NCBI GenBank assembly: GCA_945907335.1
Contig: CAMDSU010000077.1
Span: 1-7,907, forward strand
Length of the DNA: 7,907 nt
Origin: Bordetella parapertussis
Lineage (GTDB): Bacteria; Pseudomonadota; Gammaproteobacteria; Burkholderiales; Burkholderiaceae_C
Direction: 5' to 3'
Program-made: the position numbers and the translations under genes
Notes under the pieces: generated by a model
Database searches by the model: none
Told to the model about the DNA's origin: nothing
The model's input: only the letters and a program-made list of their open reading frames with translations
Part shown: positions 1 through 6,693 of the stretch, piece after piece
How the letters are laid out: each line of letters opens with the position of its first letter
Numbering within the stretch: position 1 is the first letter of the stretch

Positions 1-13
1 TAATCTTGGTCAC

Positions 14-20
14 AGAGGAA
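14..20 (+). promoter_or_regulatory. Ribosome binding site of glmU
   Basis: AGAGGAA lies nine bases before ATG 30. It decides between that ATG and the in-frame TTG at 6, which would sit upstream of this site. Confidence 0.75.
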
Positions 21-29
21 ACCCAATAC

Positions 30-1415
30 ATGTCAAACATTGATGTGGTCATCATGGCGGCGGGCAAAGGTACCCGAATGCACAGCAGTATGCCTAAAGT
101 CCTTCACCGTTTAGGGGGAAGGGCTTTGTTGCAGCACGTGATCGAAACCGCAGGACAAATTCAGGCCCGCCGGGTGCTGGTCATCACTGGCCATGAGGCT
201 GAACAAGTCGAGGCAATGCTGGCAGAGCTGCCGGGCGTTGCGCCGGTTCGGCAAATACCGCAACTCGGCACCGGCCACGCCATGCAACAAGCCGTCCCAC
301 TGTTGGCAGATGATGGTGTGACCTTGGTACTTTCCGGCGATGTGCCCTTGATTCAGGCCGACACTTTGCAAGCCTTGTTGCAACTGTGCGATACCAAACA
401 TCTGGCTTTGCTGACCTTGCAAACCCCGACGCCCGGCGGCTATGGGCGCATTCTGCGAGGAACTGCCCAGCAAGTCACCGCCATTGTGGAAGACAAAGAT
501 GCAACGGATGAACAACGCCGCATCCAAGAAATTTACAGCGGCATCATGGCCGTGCCCACCCACTTACTGCACGCTTGGTTGGCACGCTTGGACAACCGCA
601 ATGCACAAGGCGAGTTTTATTTGACCGATGTGGTGAAGTTTGCGGTGGCCGATGGCTGTGAAGTCAAAGCGCATTGCATAGACCAAGCCTGGCAGGTGGA
701 GGGCGTCAACACCCCCGTGCAGTTGGCGGCGCTAGAGTGTGCCTATCAGCATTTGCAGGCAAACCGTTTGATGCAGCAAGGTGTGCGGCTGGCGGACCCG
801 GCGCGCTTTGATGTTCGGGGTGATTTGGTCTGTGACCGTGACGTAGAAATTGATGTCAACTGTGTATTTGAAGGCAAAGTGCATTTGGGCGAGGGAGTGC
901 GAATCGGCCCCCATTGCGTGATTGCCAATGCTGTTATCGGTGCTGGTACCCAAGTCTTGGCTTTCACCCATATTGATGGCGAAGCCCAAGGCGTGCATAT
1001 CGGTCATGGTGCGCGCATCGGCCCATTTGCACGTTTGCGCCCAGGCGCGACATTGGGTGACGATGTGCACATTGGCAATTTTGTGGAAGTCAAAAACAGC
1101 ACCTTAGCCAAGGGCGCTAAAGCCAACCATTTGGCTTATGTGGGCGACGCCCAAGTGGGCGAACGCGTCAACTACGGTGCCGGTGTCATCACTGCAAATT
1201 ACGACGGCGCGAACAAACACCAAACATATATCGAGTCAGATGTGCATGTCGGCAGCAACAGTGTGTTGGTAGCCCCCGTTACCTTGGGCGCGGGCGGCAC
1301 CATAGGCGCAGGTTCGGTGGTCACCAAAGACACCCCGCCCGGATCGCTGACGGTGGCGCGAGGCAAACAGGTGAGCATCCCGAACTGGCAACGGCCAGAC
1401 AAAAAAAACAAATAA
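30..1415 (+). CDS. glmU: Bifunctional UDP-GlcNAc pyrophosphorylase / glucosamine-1-phosphate N-acetyltransferase
   Basis: GlmU is a cytoplasmic trimer that acetylates glucosamine-1-phosphate with acetyl-CoA and then couples it to UTP, giving UDP-GlcNAc for peptidoglycan and LPS. The 461 aa product is close to the E. coli length (456). The N-terminal uridylyltransferase domain (about 1-230) shows the AAGKGTRM nucleotide loop (10-17), QLGTGHA (79-85 region), SGDVPL (102-107), GEFYLTD (194-200) and GVN (225-227). The C-terminal half (about 250-455) is a left-handed beta-helix of hexapeptide repeats. Residues matching the E. coli acetyltransferase site are visible: R337, K355, H367, Y370, N381 and N390. 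A TTG at 6 would extend the frame by eight codons, but ATG 30 is preferred because it has an AGAGGAA ribosome site nine bases upstream and aligns with the family start. Its promoter lies outside the window. glmS follows 12 bases downstream. Confidence 0.97.
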   Translation: MSNIDVVIMAAGKGTRMHSSMPKVLHRLGGRALLQHVIETAGQIQARRVLVITGHEAEQVEAMLAELPGVAPVRQIPQLGTGHAMQQAVPLLADDGVTLVLSGDVPLIQADTLQALLQLCDTKHLALLTLQTPTPGGYGRILRGTAQQVTAIVEDKDATDEQRRIQEIYSGIMAVPTHLLHAWLARLDNRNAQGEFYLTDVVKFAVADGCEVKAHCIDQAWQVEGVNTPVQLAALECAYQHLQANRLMQQGVRLADPARFDVRGDLVCDRDVEIDVNCVFEGKVHLGEGVRIGPHCVIANAVIGAGTQVLAFTHIDGEAQGVHIGHGARIGPFARLRPGATLGDDVHIGNFVEVKNSTLAKGAKANHLAYVGDAQVGERVNYGAGVITANYDGANKHQTYIESDVHVGSNSVLVAPVTLGAGGTIGAGSVVTKDTPPGSLTVARGKQVSIPNWQRPDKKNK

Positions 1416-1427
1416 AGGGCAGACGCT

Positions 1428-3317
1428 ATGTGTGGCATTGTCGGCGCGGTTTCCACCCGCAATATCGTTCCTGTGCTGGTTCAAGGCTTGCAGCGACTGG
1501 AGTACCGGGGCTATGACTCGTGCGGGGTGGCGGTCAATGCATTGACCGAACAACTGGGCCAAGCCGCCGGTTTACAGCGCGCCCGCAGTACCTCGCGTGT
1601 GGCTGAACTCGCCGAGCAAGTGGATACCACCCGTGGCGGTTTGCAAGGCCACACCGGTATTGCCCACACCCGTTGGGCCACCCATGGTGCGCCAGCAGTG
1701 CACAACGCCCATCCGCATTTCAGCCATGGCCCCACGGCAACTCTCAAGACGGACTTGCCACGCATTGCGTTGGTGCATAACGGCATCATTGAAAACCATG
1801 ATGTATTGCGTGCACAGTTGGAGGCCAAAGGCTATGTATTCACCAGCCAGACCGATACCGAGGTCATGGTGCATTTGATTGATTCTTTGTACCAAGGCGA
1901 TTTGCTGCAAGCCGTGATGAAGGCCGTGCAACAACTGCAGGGTGCTTATGCGATTGCTGTCATCGCCAAGGATGAACCTCAACGCATCGTGGGTGCCCGT
2001 GCTGGGTCTCCGTTGATATGGGGCGTGGGTGAGTCTGAAAACTTCCTGGCCAGTGATGCCATGGCCTTGGCGGGAGTGACCGACCAAATTGTGTATTTGG
2101 CAGAAGGCGATGTGGTGGACCTGGGTTTGAACCAATGCCAGGTGTATGACGTATCGCAACAAGCGGTGTCGCGTGAAGTGCAAACCGTGAAGGCCCAGTC
2201 TATGGCTGCCGATCTGGGTCCTTATCAACACTACATGCAAAAAGAAATTTTCGAGCAACCGCGCGCAATTGCCGATACCCTCGAAGGTGTCGAAGGCATC
2301 GTGCCGGAATTGTTCGATCCCATCGGACAGCGTGGAGTAGCCGCAGACGTATTTGCGAACATTGACAATGTGTTGATTCTGGCGTGCGGCACCAGTTACT
2401 ACAGCGGTTGCGTGGCCAAGTATTGGCTAGAGAGCTTGGCGCGTATACCGTGTCAAGTTGAAGTGGCCAGTGAATACCGATACCGCGACAGCGTACCCAA
2501 CCCGCGAACACTGGTGGTCACCATCACCCAGTCTGGCGAAACCGCCGACACCCTGGCTGCATTGCGCCATGCGCAAAGTTTGGGAATGCCACATACCTTG
2601 ACCATTTGCAACGTGGCCACTTCTGCCATGGTGCGCGAATGCAAGCTCGCCTACATCACCCGTGCGGGTGTGGAAATCGGTGTGGCTTCCACCAAAGCGT
2701 TCACCACGCAACTGGCAGGCTTGTTTTTGTTGACATTGGCACTGGCCAAATCCAAGCACCGCTTGAGCGAGAACGACGAAGCCAACCATCTCAAGGCCAT
2801 GCGCCATCTGCCCGTTGCATTGCAAAGTGTGTTGGCCCTAGAGCCTTTGTTGATGGCATGGGCACAAGATTTTTCCGACAAAGAAAACGCGCTGTTTTTG
2901 GGGCGTGGCATGCACTACCCGATTGCCTTGGAAGGCGCACTCAAGCTCAAAGAGATCAGCTACATACACGCCGAGGCTTATCCGGCGGGTGAGTTGAAAC
3001 ACGGCCCGTTGGCGTTGGTCACCAGCGCTATGCCGGTTGTGACCGTCGCACCTAATGACGCGTTGCTGGAAAAACTCAAAAGTAATTTGCAAGAAGTGCG
3101 TGCACGCGGTGGCGTGTTGTATGTACTGGCAGACACAGACACCCGCATTCAGTCAGAAGAGGGTTTGCATGTGATTCGCATGCCCGAACACTACGGCGCT
3201 TTGTCCCCGCTGTTGCATGTGGTGCCTTTGCAGTTATTGGCCTATCACACCGCATGTGCCAGAGGTACGGATGTGGACAAACCTAGAAACTTGGCCAAGA
3301 GCGTGACGGTGGAATGA
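1428..3317 (+). CDS. glmS: Glutamine-fructose-6-phosphate aminotransferase (isomerizing)
   Basis: GlmS converts fructose-6-phosphate and glutamine to glucosamine-6-phosphate, the first committed step to UDP-GlcNAc, in the cytoplasm. The product begins MCGIVG, so Cys2 becomes the N-terminal nucleophile after Met removal. The class II glutaminase domain (about 2-240) has HTRWATHG (80-87) and HNGIIEN (117-123). Two SIS sugar-binding domains follow: about 305-440 with [15 protein letters not shown] and ASTKAFTTQ, and about 478-610 with [13 protein letters not shown] and ELKHGP. The C-terminus [13 protein letters not shown] is family-typical, with K624 matching the E. coli C-terminal active-site lysine. 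At 629 aa it is about 20 longer than the E. coli enzyme (609). The surplus lies in the glutaminase domain, around 40-75 and 98-112. The ribosome site AAAGGG (1414-1419) overlaps the glmU stop. The 12-base gap leaves no room for a glmS ribozyme. Confidence 0.97.
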   Translation: MCGIVGAVSTRNIVPVLVQGLQRLEYRGYDSCGVAVNALTEQLGQAAGLQRARSTSRVAELAEQVDTTRGGLQGHTGIAHTRWATHGAPAVHNAHPHFSHGPTATLKTDLPRIALVHNGIIENHDVLRAQLEAKGYVFTSQTDTEVMVHLIDSLYQGDLLQAVMKAVQQLQGAYAIAVIAKDEPQRIVGARAGSPLIWGVGESENFLASDAMALAGVTDQIVYLAEGDVVDLGLNQCQVYDVSQQAVSREVQTVKAQSMAADLGPYQHYMQKEIFEQPRAIADTLEGVEGIVPELFDPIGQRGVAADVFANIDNVLILACGTSYYSGCVAKYWLESLARIPCQVEVASEYRYRDSVPNPRTLVVTITQSGETADTLAALRHAQSLGMPHTLTICNVATSAMVRECKLAYITRAGVEIGVASTKAFTTQLAGLFLLTLALAKSKHRLSENDEANHLKAMRHLPVALQSVLALEPLLMAWAQDFSDKENALFLGRGMHYPIALEGALKLKEISYIHAEAYPAGELKHGPLALVTSAMPVVTVAPNDALLEKLKSNLQEVRARGGVLYVLADTDTRIQSEEGLHVIRMPEHYGALSPLLHVVPLQLLAYHTACARGTDVDKPRNLAKSVTVE

Positions 3318-3363
3318 CCTCTCGAAAATCCGTCTGACATGACCCACCAAGCCGGAGACAAAG

Positions 3364-3927
3364 ATGTCTATAAAAGACTACGCAAGCACACCTGACAACT
3401 TGCCAGTGCCTGTCGATGACGGCGCGACAGACCATGTGGTCGGTATGTCCTTGCCCTCGCTCATGTTGGATTCCACCCAAGGTGGTCAGGTGAATTTATC
3501 GTCCTTGTCGGGTTATGTGGTCGTGTATTGCTATCCCATGACGGGTCAGCCGGGAGTGCCCTTGCCTGAAGGATGGGACGACACACCGGGTGCTCGTGGT
3601 TGCACCCCGCAAAACATGTGCTATCGCGACCACCACGCACAATTTCAGGCGTTGGGTGTGCAAGTGTTTGGCCTGAGCGTGCAACCGACTGCTTATCAAC
3701 AAGAGATGGCGCAGCGTTTGCAGTTGCCGTTTGCGGTGTTGAGTGACCGGTATCTGGCGTTTGCAAACGCCTTGCGCTTGCCTGTGTTTCATGCAGCCGG
3801 CATGCAACTTATCAAACGCTTGACCTTGGTTGCCTTGGACCGCAAAGTGGTTGCAGTGAAATACCCTGTCTTTCCCAGCAACAGCGACACACCTTGGGTG
3901 CTGGATTGGCTGGGCAAACAATACTGA
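3364..3927 (+). CDS. Peroxiredoxin (AhpC/TSA, BCP/PrxQ-like)
   Basis: This 187 aa protein has a redoxin fold and probably reduces hydroperoxides using cysteine thiols. No signal peptide is visible, so it is probably cytoplasmic. The thioredoxin-fold core starts near residue 25. The stretch YCYPMTG (55-61) leads to an extended loop containing GWDDTPGARGC, with the probable peroxidatic cysteine C80 in GCTPQ, then C86 and RDH (88-90). A later VLSDRYLAFANAL segment (125-137) matches the LSD...A pattern of BCP-type enzymes. The insertion between the YP motif and the active-site Cys marks a subfamily I recall from proteobacteria. The second cysteine is at Cp+6, whereas PrxQ/BCP enzymes typically have it at Cp+5; C56 is a third cysteine. 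ATG 3364 is supported by GGAG six bases upstream. The gene is 46 bases after glmS with no terminator seen between, so cotranscription is possible. Its substrate and reductant are unknown. Confidence 0.88.
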   Translation: MSIKDYASTPDNLPVPVDDGATDHVVGMSLPSLMLDSTQGGQVNLSSLSGYVVVYCYPMTGQPGVPLPEGWDDTPGARGCTPQNMCYRDHHAQFQALGVQVFGLSVQPTAYQQEMAQRLQLPFAVLSDRYLAFANALRLPVFHAAGMQLIKRLTLVALDRKVVAVKYPVFPSNSDTPWVLDWLGKQY

Positions 3928-3942
3928 TGTCTATCTTTGCAG

Positions 3943-4773
3943 TCAGCTTGCGTGTTGCGGATCATCGTCAATCGGTTCTATCGCCACCGTTTGCAGCAGC
4001 ACGGGTTTGACGACGATGTGGTAACTGTCGGCGTCAAACCCTGCGAACCCCTCGCGTCGTTCTATCCATGCGCTTTTTTGCGAACACCAAGTGCCTTGGT
4101 AAGACCAATGGTTGATGCGGTGCTTTTGTACCCAGTCACCACGTTGCTCAATCAAAAACACCGCCCCTTGAAATGGCCAAGTATGAATATGCAGATCTTG
4201 CAGGGCATGGAGCAAGCGATCGTCATGCGCGGTGCGTGGTTCGTACCCGACGCAAGCCCCCGCACATTGACGGATTTGCCAACCAAAACAACCGCGCGGG
4301 TTAACGGTTTCAAGCCCCAGCAATTGCAAACACAGGCGGTGTTGTTGCGCCAGGGATTGCAATTTTTCACGCACGGCATGACGCGACGAAAACAAACCAT
4401 AAAGCGCTGGTGTTTTTCCGTAAACCACCGTGTGTTCGTCAACAATCGCGGTCTGCCAACCGTCTTTCTTCTGGACCAATTGCAGGCTGCAGAGTTTTTT
4501 GATGCGCCGCAAGCGCTGGTTGTACAAAGGGCTTTGCGTTTTGATCATTTGCGACTCAAGCAGCAAAGCACCAATTTCACCGGCTGTTTCTATGGCTTCT
4601 ATCCGCCGTGTTTGCGACAGCATGCGCGCTTCATCGGGATTGCGCAAATGCGACTGCACGCGCGAGCGGATATCAATACTTTTGCCGATATAAAGCGGCA
4701 AGTTGCCGTCGCCATGAAACACGTACACCCCGGGAGCCCGAGGTAAATCGGACACTTGCAGCACGCCCGTCAC
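3943..4773 (-). CDS. cho: Excinuclease Cho (UvrC-homologous GIY-YIG endonuclease)
   Basis: Cho makes the 3' incision at UvrAB-bound DNA damage, as an alternative to UvrC in nucleotide excision repair. The predicted 276 aa protein is close in length to E. coli Cho (295) and resembles it along its length. The GIY-YIG domain (about 10-90) has GVY (15-17), YIGKS (28-32), R36, the metal-binding glutamate E73 in GALLLES and N85. The remaining part (about 95-260) includes GLFSSR, LLGLE, and four cysteines C148, C162, C170 and C174 spaced like those near this position in UvrC. The helix-hairpin-helix and RNase H-like domains of full UvrC are absent, as expected for Cho. The open frame extends upstream to 4938, but that part overlaps the lipoprotein gene and does not look like the family. 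GTG 4773 overlaps the upstream TGA as GTGA, indicating coupling; GTG 4755 is an alternative. No LexA-type box was seen nearby, although the E. coli gene is SOS-induced. Confidence 0.93.
   Translation of the reverse strand: MTGVLQVSDLPRAPGVYVFHGDGNLPLYIGKSIDIRSRVQSHLRNPDEARMLSQTRRIEAIETAGEIGALLLESQMIKTQSPLYNQRLRRIKKLCSLQLVQKKDGWQTAIVDEHTVVYGKTPALYGLFSSRHAVREKLQSLAQQHRLCLQLLGLETVNPRGCFGWQIRQCAGACVGYEPRTAHDDRLLHALQDLHIHTWPFQGAVFLIEQRGDWVQKHRINHWSYQGTWCSQKSAWIERREGFAGFDADSYHIVVKPVLLQTVAIEPIDDDPQHAS
4770..4773 (-). promoter_or_regulatory. GTGA stop-start overlap between lipoprotein gene and cho
   Basis: On the minus strand the four bases read GTGA: GTG opens cho and TGA closes the lipoprotein gene. 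No strong ribosome site precedes this GTG (only GAAAG, three bases away), so re-initiation by terminating ribosomes is the likely start mechanism. This is inference from the arrangement. Confidence 0.65.
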
Positions 4774-5414
4774 AAGCTTTCGATGGTCAACTTTCTGAAC
4801 TTGACCACGCCCTTGTTGTATTGCAAAGCAATCGGTCCCGCGCCGGTGTGTGTGCTGTCGTTGGTATCGACAGTGGTTTGACCGTTGAGCACTACTGTCA
4901 TGCGTGTTCCTACGACAGTGATGTCGTACGTGTTCCATTGCCCACCAGTTTTGATGTTGGGTTGAACCAGTGATTTGGAGATATTCACAATCGCACCTGT
5001 GCCATAAGACTGGTCAGGGCGTTTGTCGTAAATATTGGCTTCGTAAGCGGTTTTGTCACTGATCACCAATGGGTCGGTGCACCGAAAATAGATACCGCTG
5101 TTGGCTTCGTCATCGACCCAGAATTCCGCCACCAAGCGAAAGTTTTGGAAGCTGTCGCGTGTGATCAAAAAACCATCGCCCAGCTCAGCTTGCACCAAGC
5201 CGTCTTGCAGTCGCCAATTGGCGTTGCCCAACAATTTCCAAGCGTTCAAATCCTGGCCATTGATCAGTGCAGTACCGACGGTAGCGGTGTTGGGGGCAAG
5301 GCTTTTTTGAACCGTTTGCGTCCAATCCCCTAAGGTGCTGCACCCTTGTAAGGTCAGAAAAAAAAGGGATAAACCGAGGAAACGCAAGCGGTAAGTGCTG
5401 AAAAGGGTGGGCAT
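4770..5414 (-). CDS. DUF1080 / 3-keto-disaccharide hydrolase family lipoprotein
   Basis: This 214 aa protein has a lipoprotein signal: a basic n-region (YRLR), a hydrophobic stretch (about 12-22) and a lipobox LQGC with C25 as the likely lipidated residue. It is therefore exported and membrane-anchored. Residues about 48-214 match the DUF1080 (PF06439) concanavalin-like jellyroll pattern. Visible features are a LINGQDLNAWK opening, GDGFLITRDSFQNFRL, a central NSGIYFR (105-111), an acidic/aromatic EANIYD (125-130), GQWNTYDI (158-165), and a closing GPIALQ then VKFRKLTI. Some members of the family hydrolyse 3-keto-glycosides, but many are uncharacterised, and I see nothing that sets the substrate. 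ATG 5414 is chosen because TCCTT on the + strand (AAGGA in the message) lies eight bases upstream and it gives a proper signal peptide. Longer in-frame starts at 5480 and 5570 lack these. It overlaps cho by four bases. Confidence 0.88.
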   Translation of the reverse strand: MPTLFSTYRLRFLGLSLFFLTLQGCSTLGDWTQTVQKSLAPNTATVGTALINGQDLNAWKLLGNANWRLQDGLVQAELGDGFLITRDSFQNFRLVAEFWVDDEANSGIYFRCTDPLVISDKTAYEANIYDKRPDQSYGTGAIVNISKSLVQPNIKTGGQWNTYDITVVGTRMTVVLNGQTTVDTNDSTHTGAGPIALQYNKGVVKFRKLTIESL

Positions 5415-5422
5415 GGTCAAGG

Positions 5423-5427
5423 TCCTT
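5423..5427 (-). promoter_or_regulatory. Ribosome binding site of the DUF1080 lipoprotein gene
   Basis: AAGGA on the minus strand lies eight bases before ATG 5414. It supports that start over the longer in-frame alternatives. Confidence 0.65.
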
Positions 5428-5472
5428 GAGCGGTGAGGTGACAGTTCAGTGGCGACGCTTGGCTTGGCTACC

Positions 5473-5489
5473 GAATGCATGGTGCATTC
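5473..5489. repeat. Perfect inverted repeat, candidate operator
   Basis: GAATGCA and TGCATTC flank three bases (TGG), giving a perfect 7-bp inverted repeat of 17 bp in all. It sits in the divergent region between the lipoprotein gene and hisC, 58 bases from the lipoprotein ATG and about 65 bases before the TATAAT box. A further GAATGC half-site occurs at 5506-5511, 33 bp from the first. It could bind a dimeric regulator, or form a short hairpin in the lipoprotein mRNA leader if transcription starts upstream of it. No regulator is identified. Confidence 0.45.
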
Positions 5490-5554
5490 TGCACTGACTT
5501 TGTTTGAATGCTGAGAAAGCATGAATTGCACAGCTATTTCACTCGGGTCATGAC

Positions 5555-5560
5555 TATAAT
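5555..5560 (+). promoter_or_regulatory. Putative -10 box of the hisC promoter
   Basis: TATAAT matches the sigma-70 -10 consensus exactly and lies 11 bases before ATG 5572. Transcription would be expected to start around 5566-5568, leaving a leader of only a few bases. No good -35 hexamer lies 16-18 bases upstream (the stretch there reads like AGCTAT). TG occurs at 5551-5552, one base further out than in a true extended -10. The match may be by chance. Confidence 0.4.
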
Positions 5561-5571
5561 TTGTGCACACA

Positions 5572-6669
5572 ATGAGCTATTTGAAACATATCCGTCGCGA
5601 CCTGCAGGACATGCAGGCCTATACCGTGCAAAAAGCAACAGGCATGGTCAAGCTGGACGCCATGGAAAACCCATATCCCTTGCCTGATCAGCTGCAAGCA
5701 TTATTGGGCGAGCGATTGGGCAAAGTAGCGGTCAACCGCTATCCAGGCAGCCGCATCGAAGACTTAAAGCATGCCATCGCGCAACATGTGGGCTTGCCCG
5801 ATACATATGCACTGATGTTGGGTAACGGCTCCGACGAATTAATTTCCTTGCTCTCTTTGGCTTGTCACATGCCCGGCGCAAGTGTGCTGGCGCCAGAACC
5901 TGGTTTTGTGATGTATGCCATGAGTGCCAAATTGCAGGGCCTCAACTACATACCCGTGTCCTTACGTGATGACTTTGAGTTGGATGAGCCCGCCATGTCT
6001 GAGGCGATCGCCGCACATCAACCGTCGATTGTTTACTTGGCTTACCCGAACAACCCGACCGCGAATTTATGGGATGCGAATGTCATGCGTCGCCTCATCG
6101 CGCAAGTGTCGGCTTATGGCGGCTGGGTGGTGTTGGACGAGGCATATCAACCTTTTTCTCCTGAAACTTGGTTGCACGACATAAATCGCGACCCCCAAGC
6201 CAATGCACAAGTGCTGTTGATGCGCACCCTCTCCAAATTTGGCTTGGCCGGTGTGCGCATCGGCTACATGATGGCGCGCACCGAAGTCATTGATCAACTC
6301 GACAAAATCCGTCCGCCCTACAACATCAGTGTGTTGAATGCCGAATGCGCGTTGTTCGCGCTTGAGCATGCCCATGTGTTTGAACAGCAAGCCGCGGATA
6401 TTTGCCATGAGCGTGAGCGCTTGTTGAAAGAACTGTCTGTTTATCCTGGCGTGATGGTTTATCCCAGCCAGGCGAATATGTTTTTGATCCGTTTCCATGG
6501 CGACGAACAGGCGGCAACCCGCGTGTTTGAGGCTTTGCGCAGCAAACATGTTCTGGTCAAGAACGTTTCTAAAATGCATCCTGTGCTTCACCACTGTTTG
6601 CGAATCACCGTGGGCACCTCGTCTGAAAACGACCAATTTCTCTTGGCACTCAAAGAAGTGCTGGCCTGA
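5572..6669 (+). CDS. hisC: Histidinol-phosphate aminotransferase
   Basis: HisC is a PLP-dependent class I/II aminotransferase that converts imidazole acetol phosphate and glutamate to histidinol phosphate and 2-oxoglutarate in the cytoplasm. From ATG 5572 the product is 365 aa, near the usual 350-370. It shows the N-terminal LDAMENPYPLP segment, NRYPG (55-59), GNGSDEL (84-90), YPNNPT (158-163), LDEAY (188-192), the Schiff-base lysine K222 in TLSKFGLAG, R229 in GVRIGY, and the substrate-binding R344 in LRITVGT. GTG 5563 is an in-frame alternative adding three residues. Neither start has a Shine-Dalgarno sequence, and a TATAAT box lies just upstream. hisB follows after 24 bases. Paralogous HisC-like enzymes can act on aromatic amino acids, but adjacency to hisB and hisH supports the histidine role. 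Confidence 0.95.
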   Translation: MSYLKHIRRDLQDMQAYTVQKATGMVKLDAMENPYPLPDQLQALLGERLGKVAVNRYPGSRIEDLKHAIAQHVGLPDTYALMLGNGSDELISLLSLACHMPGASVLAPEPGFVMYAMSAKLQGLNYIPVSLRDDFELDEPAMSEAIAAHQPSIVYLAYPNNPTANLWDANVMRRLIAQVSAYGGWVVLDEAYQPFSPETWLHDINRDPQANAQVLLMRTLSKFGLAGVRIGYMMARTEVIDQLDKIRPPYNISVLNAECALFALEHAHVFEQQAADICHERERLLKELSVYPGVMVYPSQANMFLIRFHGDEQAATRVFEALRSKHVLVKNVSKMHPVLHHCLRITVGTSSENDQFLLALKEVLA

Positions 6670-6693
6670 AGCTTTAACGAAAACCACACACCC

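Noticed and set aside
1572..2258. Minus-strand open frame of 228 codons inside glmS
   Set aside because: It is antisense to the GlmS glutaminase domain, without family similarity or a credible start signal.
3339..3395. Small ATG frame of 18 codons overlapping the peroxiredoxin start
   Set aside because: It has no ribosome site of its own and overlaps the well-supported start at 3364 out of frame, so chance is the simplest explanation.
3928..3942. Possible bidirectional terminator between the converging peroxiredoxin and cho genes
   Set aside because: The 15-base gap has no GC-rich stem or T-run. Any terminator would have to lie inside the coding ends, and none is evident there.
3937..4746. 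Open frame of 269 codons on the + strand, antisense to cho
   Set aside because: It lies wholly opposite a gene with clear family motifs, its translation shows no recognisable domain, and it has no ribosome site. It is a shadow of cho codon use.
4774..4938. Upstream extension of the cho frame by up to 55 codons
   Set aside because: The extension overlaps the end of the DUF1080 gene, reads as low-complexity basic sequence unlike the Cho N-terminus, and is unnecessary given the coupled GTG at 4773.
5415..5571. LexA (SOS) box controlling the lipoprotein-cho unit
   Set aside because: No CTGT-N8-ACAG pattern is present in the divergent region on either strand; isolated half-site matches are not sufficient.
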